From Synura sp. LO234KE (lineage: Eukaryota > Sar > Synurophyceae > Synurales > Mallomonadaceae), in assembly GCA_015143735.1 (NCBI GenBank), contig VKHC01000085.1, positions 8,234-20,086 of the forward strand: a stretch of DNA of 11,853 nt. The letters run 5' to 3'. Made by a program: the position numbers and the translations under genes. The notes beneath the pieces are model-generated. The model worked only from the letters and a program-made list of their open reading frames with translations, did not search any database and had not been told where the DNA came from. Below, in pieces: positions 6,623 through 11,853 of this stretch; within the stretch, counting starts at the first letter, position 1; every line of letters begins with the position of its first letter.

Positions 6623-8382
6623 CTAATATCCGGCTTTGACTTCATAATTTCTCCTCTCCACTTGACCGGCAGGGTCCTCTATGTCGTCAGTATAGCCGTC
6701 TCTTGAGTCTGTACCTTCCTGAGTTTTGATGATGAAGTCCTCTAGGTCTATGATGAATCGGCTCCCGTAGGTATCCAATTGCCGGTCCCGATGATTCGAG
6801 GGGGATTTTCAAGCGCTGCCGCGCACAGAATCCGCTTAATTGATATGGGCGTTCCACCGGGTCCATTGATAGTGTAGTTGGGCGGCGAGGACGTTCTATG
6901 ATGGAGCCCAGGAATATGAACGTTTTTGGTGCTGATATTGCCTTAATCACAAAAAACTATACTATTATCGCTTATGGCGTCGGGAGGGGTTAGCATAGTC
7001 GGCCTTCAGTGAGTTATTTTGTTTTTTGCGACGCATTTCTCGGCACTCTACCCCCGCTAGTCGTGAAAACTGGATTGTTCTGAACGCATTGTTGGTGAGT
7101 GGGAGCGCACTCACCACGTTGCTCCGGCTGCAGGAGCTGCTGGCCTGCTGGGCCGGAGACCGTCATGGTGATATCGCAGTAGTTTGTTTGTCCTTGGAAG
7201 GGTTGCAGGTCAATAGCTCCCTTTTCCTCGTCGAAAGGGATTTCATTACTCGGAGGATCGCTATTGGGTCTAGTTTGCACGCTTTGGTAGTAGAGTCCAC
7301 TGCAGCCCGCACAAGGTCTTTGATCATAATATCAGGAGAATATCATTGAGGAGTACAAGGTATAAACTTGGGCGGATGAAGTGGTCCGTTTGAGAAACCG
7401 CAGAGTCCAAGGAGAGTGATATATGGTAGGGTACATTTACCTTTTTATATTTTGGTTGGTTTGCTCGTTATACTGTCACAATACGTATGTCAGTTCGCGG
7501 TCTTTATCACGTGCGGACATTGCCGATAGCGACGTTGTATCAGATGCACTGGAGTTGGCTGGCTCAGGTATTACTGCTCAGCGGTCTACCCCTCATTCCG
7601 TGCTCAGCACTTATTGTTGGCGGTATGGTACTGCGACGAATCTAACGGCGTAACATAATAGTTAAACTCCAGTAGAAAGCCCTTACGCTTCTTCTACTTG
7701 GTCTCGGCCTCAATGAACCCAAAAAACTCCGAGTGAGTACTATTTTCACCAGAGTGAACTTGAGTTCGTGATTGCCTAACGGGTTATCTTAATCTGAATG
7801 GAGGAAGATATTCTTGGTTCAATACCCTCTGCAGGTTTCACTAAAATGCAATTTAATATTTTTTTGTTACCGTAAATTATTTCTGAGTGTCCGACGAGTG
7901 GGGCCGTGCATATTCTGTACAGGGTGCTGAGAGTACCCTTTGGAAAAATATCGCATATCTTAGCATTTGTAACTGGCATGTGAACGACGACCGCATTAAT
8001 TGCATTCTGTCTTGGTGATGGTTTGCTCCCCAATCTGGCACTGGTGCTCATAAGTGGTGATACCGAAATTAAACCAAAATCAATTAAATATTAAGGATCT
8101 TGGTGTCTTGGGCAGGCGTTATAAACTCTTTAAATAGACTTCAGCCACTGAACCGATCTAGAATCGTCAACCGCTAATTTTGCTTCTAGACAGCCTCTGA
8201 GTTTGGTAACTATTCCTTGGTGCAGACCACTGTAGCTTATCACCGGATAAACAGTTGCAAAATTCAATTAGAATCACGACAGAAAGCGTCTCAGCGCCTT
8301 TAGATAAGTTCAAGCCAAAAATCTAAGTGAGTAAACTGAGTGTGTCCCAAAACGTTGGGTCACCAGCACGTGGATCGGTCAT
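6623..8382 (-). pseudogene. Long broken coding region of unknown family
   Basis: On the minus strand, protein-like segments follow each other in changing frames. 8382-8167 has ATG at 8382 (MTDPRAGDPTFW) and an internal TAG at 8325. 8172-7776 has TAA at 8132 and 8093 and contains IFPKGTLSTLYRICTAPLVG. 7783-7604 has TAG at 7696 and contains KGFLLEFNYYVTPLDSSQ. 7577-7476 is Ser-rich. 7444-7163 has TGA at 7345 and contains IMIKDLVRAAVDS. 7334-7014 contains FQGQTNYCDITMTVSGP. 6939-6750 contains INGPGGTPISIKRILCAA. 6808-6623 contains YGSRFIIDLEDF and an acidic tail. The last two appear one base out of register near 6770. Inferred: one gene of about 550-590 codons disabled by several indels and stops. 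A few breaks could be introns, for example 7051-6942, where phase is kept. I recognise no domain and assign no function. Confidence 0.45.
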
Positions 8383-9200
8383 ATTTGGTTAGAGTGAAAA
8401 TGAAATGCAAACTAAAATACCCCCACATCAAATTAGTCGCCGTTTTTATGAAATAAATTGCTTCATATCATGACGAAACACCTCCGCTCAACCAACTCCA
8501 ATAAAAGTGAGTGTCAATTTTCCCCCTCATCGCGCGGCACTAATATTATTATTATATCACAGCTTAAACTAAGGGTCTCATAGTCAACACTAGGCACGAA
8601 ATATTAATCAAAAAGCATGGGGAAAATTTTGGGGTTGTCCAGTTCATGATTTCCTTTAATTATATTGCTCATTCATCACTGTGCAAAAAGTTGTAAAGTT
8701 TCAGGTCCCAAATAGAAGAAACAGCTCATCTCCTCGAGCTGAGCTCCAATCAGCCTCAAGTTTAGACAGTTTTTAGGCGTAGATCTGCGCTCGTGTTTAT
8801 AGAACAATTTCCAATTAAAGTTTTCTTTAAACTGTGACCCTAACTGAAAGTTTGTCCACTATTCCTATAAACAGATATTTACTCCACCACGCTACTTACC
8901 AACCTGGAAAGCTCTTTTGAAAACCGATATATATGTGATTTAATCATCACAAATATCAGATCCTGCTCAAAAATTTGATGAATTCTTGCAAGTGTAGAAT
9001 TTTTTAACCTTGATTCGGATCCTCAAAAAACGGCAACATCTACCAGGCATGGACGTTTTGGTAACAACAAGTCATTCGCCAAATTATTTGTAAGATTATA
9101 TCATTTTTTGGAACATTTTTCAATGTTGAAAATCTTTTGATCGGTAACGATTTACAAAAAATTCTTGAAATTGTAACTAATATGTATTATGAACTATATT

Positions 9201-9220
9201 AGGACTGCTTGAACAGTCCT
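9201..9220. other. Perfect hairpin, 7-bp stem
   Basis: AGGACTG (9201-9207) pairs with CAGTCCT (9214-9220) around the loop CTTGAA. No T-run follows on the plus strand, so a terminator is not implied. Confidence 0.5.
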
Positions 9221-9399
9221 GAGTCACTTGGGGCGTTGAGAAAATTGATACTGAGAAAATTTCATACTTTTCTCGGTGAGTGAAACGGTTTCAGTGCAAT
9301 TTCTCTAGTTATACGTCTATTTAATGCTTTAAGCCTTTTATTTCATGTTTCTAACGTGATTTTGCATAAAATTAGCTATGTAACAATACATTGCGAAAC

Positions 9400-9452
9400 T
9401 TCAACTTCTAGTTGAAATTTAGGTTGATGCTCAACTTCAAGTTCAACATCAA
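9400..9452. other. Pair of adjacent palindromes sharing the TTCAACTT core
   Basis: TTCAACT/AGTTGAA (9400-9406 / 9410-9416) form a 7-bp stem with a 3-nt loop. Bases 9424-9452 form a near-perfect 29-nt palindrome (12 of 14 arm positions match) centred on AACTTCAAGTT. Both carry the same ACTT-type core, so the block is dense in dyad symmetry. Confidence 0.55.
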
Positions 9453-9520
9453 AGGCAAGAAAAGTTTTAAAGTGCATCATTAAACTAAGTAATGTTGTGA
9501 TCTCAGTTGTTTGAAGTGTA

Positions 9521-9646
9521 ATGGAGGGAATAAAACTACTTGGTTTACAATTATGTAAGGTTTAAATATGAATGTTTCTTTCTCATTATACCTACTTTTA
9601 CCCAATTTGTTTTCTATTTCTAGCGATCAATTTTGGGGCTAGTTAA
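9521..9646 (+). other. Candidate tiny spliced transcript (one intron)
   Basis: A donor ATTAT/GTAAGG at 9555 and a pyrimidine-rich acceptor CTATTTCTAG/CG ending at 9623 enclose 69 nt, a size close to the introns of the PH-like gene. Joining keeps a frame from the ATG at 9521 to the TAA at 9644-9646, but the product would be only 18 residues. More likely it is part of a non-coding transcript or a chance pairing of splice signals. Confidence 0.2.
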
Positions 9647-9780
9647 ACAGAAGGCAATAGCAGAAAGCCCAATTATTTCTTTACTATTTCAGCAAGAATC
9701 CGCCCCTTCACTACTACACTACCCGCCCAACCATCACTACATTACGCGCCCCTCCATCACTAATTGGGGATAATAGTTAC

Positions 9781-9936
9781 ATTTCACAATATTTCGTCAT
9801 ACAAGTGATTTTATTCCGCAAAATCCGTTACGCTCCTCTTACAAACGTGTTCATTTCAGTATTTGTGGCAGTACTTGTCACTCTAAGTGTATTAGTATGC
9901 CTACTGTGGCTCGTTTTACTCGTGGTAGGCTCCTCT
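9781..9936. repeat. Direct repeat copy 1 (156 bp)
   Basis: It matches 9953-10108 base for base with no gaps and 7 substitutions (149 of 156 identical by manual alignment). Near its end GCCTAC (9899-9904) and GTAGGC (9925-9930) can pair around a 20-nt loop. Confidence 0.9.
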
Positions 9937-9952
9937 ATCGTGGAATAGTATT

Positions 9953-10108
9953 ATATCACAATATCTCGTCATGCAAGTGATTTTATTCCGCAAAATCCGT
10001 TACGCCCCTCTTACAAACGTGTTCATTTCAATATTTGTGGCAGTACTTTTCACTCTAACTGTATTAGTATGCCTACTGTGGCTCGTTTTACTCGTGGTAG
10101 GCTCCTCT
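9953..10108. repeat. Direct repeat copy 2 (156 bp)
   Basis: This is the second copy, 172 bp to the right of the first and separated from it by 16 unmatched bases (9937-9952). It keeps the GCCTAC/GTAGGC pairing ends unchanged. The high identity suggests a recent duplication or element-internal repeat. Confidence 0.9.
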
Positions 10109-10315
10109 GTCTTGTACGTGATTTTATTATGCAATTAGTTCAATTAGTGGGGGGGGGCGCACGTTTGGATGCATAACTGTCATAAAAGAACGTATTATGA
10201 GCAAATACTTGGTGTGCGTGATGTAATAGAGTCATATATATGTAAAAAGAAATAGCACTACATGAAGGAAGAAGGGAAGATACAGAATATCTTTTCAAAA
10301 TGTCAAAAACGTAAA

Positions 10316-10338
10316 TTTTGGAACATTTTCTTCCAAAA
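10316..10338. other. Hairpin TTTTGGAA/TTCCAAAA
   Basis: An 8-bp perfect stem (10316-10323 with 10331-10338) has a 7-nt loop. Its left arm plus loop repeats the 14-mer TTTTGGAACATTTT found at 9106-9119. Confidence 0.5.
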
Positions 10339-10767
10339 ATTTCGGCGAATGACTTTATCCGTCCTCTAGCCCCATGTAGAGTTACTTAATGGAATTTGCA
10401 CAAAGTGTTATCAACCAACATATGAAAACAAGGCAAGCCTGAGTTCATTTCATACACGTTCTGAACTTTCTTTCACACGTAAGTCACATCTTATTCCTGT
10501 TAGCGGAGCTGCAAAATTCCTTCGGATGATAGCTGCTGGATCTGGATGTCCCACTACCCCTGAACAGCTCCCACGTCTCACCATTTGATAACGTGTCTAC
10601 ATATATACTTCGCACACGGTTCATATAACCATGTTCCACGCTCCCCGTATGTCTGAAGCGCTCTTTTTCTGCAGGTTTCAAACTAATTCCTGTTTCCTGA
10701 TTTACACCGGTCCATCTTTTACGTCTGGTTCACGTCTTGATATTCCCCCAAGCCTCTTGGCACCCTA

Positions 10768-10801
10768 CCACTGATACCACTGATATCCGCAACCACTGAT
10801 A
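10768..10801. repeat. CCACTGATA repeated three times
   Basis: The 9-mer occurs at 10768-10776, 10777-10785 (directly adjacent) and 10793-10801. It lies 50-80 bp upstream of a TATA-like box and could be a set of binding sites or a microduplication. Confidence 0.75.
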
Positions 10802-10850
10802 TCACACCTGCGATGCATCTCCGACGCGAACACAGCACCGGCACACCTTT

Positions 10851-10856
10851 TATAAG
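10851..10856 (+). promoter_or_regulatory. TATA-like box for the right-end open frame
   Basis: CCTTTTATAAGCAGC matches a core TATA element on the plus strand. The downstream frame is open from 10894, and its first in-frame ATG is at 11125. A short upstream open frame (ATG at 11042) lies between. Without transcript data the link is a guess. Confidence 0.3.
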
Positions 10857-11124
10857 CAGCTTTCTCCTAACTTAACTCATAGTTTAGCCATAGACCTCCA
10901 GATCTCTTGACATAAGGCTGTCTCGCAACTCCCAGTTGTCAAAGCACATCTCACACTACCTACCGTGCAAAATCCAAAGTCTCGCTTGCCCCTCCGGAGT
11001 TCTCCACTTTGCCCCGTACGTAGTTTACACCACACTTGGTCATGCATACATCATACCTCGAACATACGCTCGCCCACCAACCGCAACGACGTCACGCCGC
11101 GCGCAAACCGTAGTGTCATATACT

Positions 11125-11853
11125 ATGTATGTGATTACAGGGGATGTCACCACGGAAGCACGGAGGGAACAGGCGCTGAGAAAGCGGGACCAGAACAGAT
11201 ACTCTCGTGGAGCGACCCCCTACTGGCACGCCAACACCTTCAAACTTGCCTCCCGGGTTCTTCGCCTACCAGCACTTTCCATCGAAACAAGGGGACACTG
11301 CATCAGACACCTAGACCGTAGGCACTGGAGTGTGGGCAGCAACCGGACCAAGCACCTCATACCAGACTCTGAGGAATGGAGATTAGAAGGACACTGTAAG
11401 ATCTGCAAGGTGGGAGTGGACAGCTACGATCATATATACCGAGAATGTCCAGGGCCTGACATCGTTCGCGTCCGAGAGGAGCAGTTTGAACATCTTGCAG
11501 AACGTGCTCAGAAGCTCCCTGCGGCGGAATCACACCTAGCAACGCTTCTGCTGGAACTGTTCAAAGAACCCGATGGATATCGAGTAGGCCTTGGAGATCT
11601 TGCTGAGAATCAGAGAAAGCGGCTACGCTCAGCATATGAAGAGCTGGACAGACCCAGTGACAGAGATGCCGATACCACTTTCATACGCCAAATACGCCAA
11701 CTTGACCGGATCCGAACAGCCATCTGGGCAGAAAGAGCCCACATACTGGACCCCTCGGCACGCATCTGGGCAGAAGATGTACCTCCAGGCTCCAACTGGT
11801 TCGTAGTATACAGGGGCACAACCTTGGGAGTTTTTTCCGACTACGACCTTGCC
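11125..11853 (+). CDS. Retroelement-type zinc knuckle and RNase H1 N-terminal (viroplasmin-like) domain, 3' truncated
   Basis: The plus-strand frame is open from 10894 to the window end, 320 codons without a stop. The first in-frame ATG is at 11125, giving 243 visible residues. Residues 20-90 are basic and helical. Residues 91-108 form Cys91-x2-Cys94-x8-His103-x4-Cys108 (CKICKVGVDSYDHIYREC), the pattern typical of the zinc-binding segment at the C-terminus of LINE-type reverse transcriptases. Residues 115-215 are charged and helical. Residues 224-243 (NWFVVYRGTTLGVFSDYDLA) match the start of the RNase H1 N-terminal or caulimovirus viroplasmin-like fold (pattern FYVVxxGxxxGIYxxWxE), a small domain that binds RNA-DNA hybrids. 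A catalytic RNase H domain may follow beyond the edge. It could be the 3' part of a 5'-truncated retroelement, which would explain the lack of an early ATG, or a stand-alone gene derived from one. Confidence 0.6.
   Translation, partial: MYVITGDVTTEARREQALRKRDQNRYSRGATPYWHANTFKLASRVLRLPALSIETRGHCIRHLDRRHWSVGSNRTKHLIPDSEEWRLEGHCKICKVGVDSYDHIYRECPGPDIVRVREEQFEHLAERAQKLPAAESHLATLLLELFKEPDGYRVGLGDLAENQRKRLRSAYEELDRPSDRDADTTFIRQIRQLDRIRTAIWAERAHILDPSARIWAEDVPPGSNWFVVYRGTTLGVFSDYDLA

Larger units (their letters stand above)
8383..9520. other. AT-rich spacer with small palindromes, no gene seen
   Basis: Only very short open frames occur, such as 37 codons from an ATG at 8470. Visible structures are the hairpins at 9201-9220, 9400-9416 and 9424-9452. 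No RNA gene or recognisable transposon part is seen. The left end is the 5' flank of the broken gene starting at 8382 on the minus strand. Confidence 0.45.
9746..10160. mobile_element. MITE-like unit with inverted ends and internal direct repeats
   Basis: The left end 9746-9766 (GCGCCCC..CACTAATTG) and right end 10141-10160 (CAATTAGTG..GGGGCGC) are inverted copies with 7 and 9 perfectly matching bases flanking a variable middle. Between them lie two 156-bp direct repeats and a fragment of a third (gtgattttatt at 10118). No open frame of note is present, as expected for a non-autonomous element. No clear target-site duplication is seen beyond a possible 2-bp AC, so a simple local duplication is the alternative. 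Confidence 0.4.
10161..10893. other. Intergenic stretch, two competing weak open frames, no firm gene
   Basis: A plus-strand frame from the ATG at 10349 runs to TGA 10586-10588 with one in-frame TAG at 10367. It contains a single Cys-x2-Cys (GICTKCYQPTYE) and continues open at 10592-10774. On the minus strand, 10681-10484 is an equally protein-like 65-codon frame. The plus strand also carries a perfect donor GTAAGT at 10479 and a strong acceptor ctctttttctgcag ending at 10674, so this could be a 196-nt intron in the leader of the gene to the right. These readings exclude one another, and none is supported by a recognised domain. Confidence 0.25.

Noticed and set aside
7026-7349. Plus-strand open frame of 107 codons
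   Set aside because: It is antisense to a better minus-strand candidate (7334-7014), has a Leu/Ser/Arg-rich antisense-like composition and shows no motif.
7423-7653. Plus-strand open frame of 76 codons with a hydrophobic start
   Set aside because: It overlaps minus-strand segments of the broken gene. The hydrophobic start comes from an AT-rich patch, and no signal-peptide cleavage context or downstream domain is seen.
9201-9220. Rho-independent terminator
   Set aside because: The hairpin lacks a following T-run, and the window is not bacterial.
9699-10160. Possible CRISPR array because of direct repeats
   Set aside because: The repeats are 156 bp with one 16-bp spacer, and the context is eukaryotic. 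This is a tandem duplication, not an array of short repeats and unique spacers.
10965-11321. Plus-strand open frame of 118 codons in another frame
   Set aside because: It overlaps the 320-codon frame that carries the zinc knuckle and RNase H1 N-terminal motif, its start is GTG, and its composition (His/Ser/Pro/Arg) is typical of a shifted frame.
11610-11819. Minus-strand open frame of 69 codons (and 11220-11408, 11357-11542)
   Set aside because: These are antisense shadows of the plus-strand frame. Their Ser/Leu/Arg-rich translations show no motif.

Overview
The window reads as nuclear DNA of a transposon-rich eukaryote. Coding density is low and composition is moderately AT-rich by eye, with one GC-rich island. 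I see no bacterial-style operons or ribosome binding sites. One well-formed gene has short spliceosomal introns (61 nt and 53 or 41 nt), and both recognisable retroelement remnants are of eukaryotic type. The lineage cannot be fixed from sequence alone. A fungus, oomycete or alga with short introns would fit.

Layout. Bases 1-607 (minus) hold a broken Ser/Thr/Asn/Pro-rich coding remnant that runs off the left edge. Bases 939-1868 (minus) are a GC-rich open frame built on a tandem repeat of about 119 bp whose period is not a multiple of three. Bases 2116-2874 hold two short, unrecognised exon-like open frames on opposite strands. Bases 3249-4172 (minus) are the best gene of the window: three exons encoding a protein of about 269 residues that resembles the bacterial-type PH domain / YvbH-like family, with a TATA-like box upstream. 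Directly upstream of it, on the same strand, lies a decayed non-LTR retrotransposon (4360-5378) with recognisable reverse-transcriptase blocks.

Bases 6623-8382 (minus) contain a chain of consecutive protein-like segments that keep changing frame and carry several in-frame stops. They look like one decayed gene of roughly 550-590 codons, of a family I do not recognise. Bases 8383-9745 are AT-rich with small palindromes and no convincing gene. Bases 9746-10160 are a repeat unit: two 156-bp direct copies (7 differences) enclosed by imperfect inverted ends. Bases 11125-11853 (plus) are the 3'-truncated start of an open frame with a Cys2-His-Cys knuckle of the reverse-transcriptase C-terminal type, followed by the start of an RNase H1 N-terminal (viroplasmin-like) domain.

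The genes show no common pathway. The picture is one apparently functional host gene surrounded by retroelement and other coding debris. The reading of the broken regions rests on protein-like composition in shifting frames, which is weaker evidence than a recognised motif. About 50 open stretches of 60 or more codons are expected by chance in a window this size, so short unrecognised frames get low confidence.
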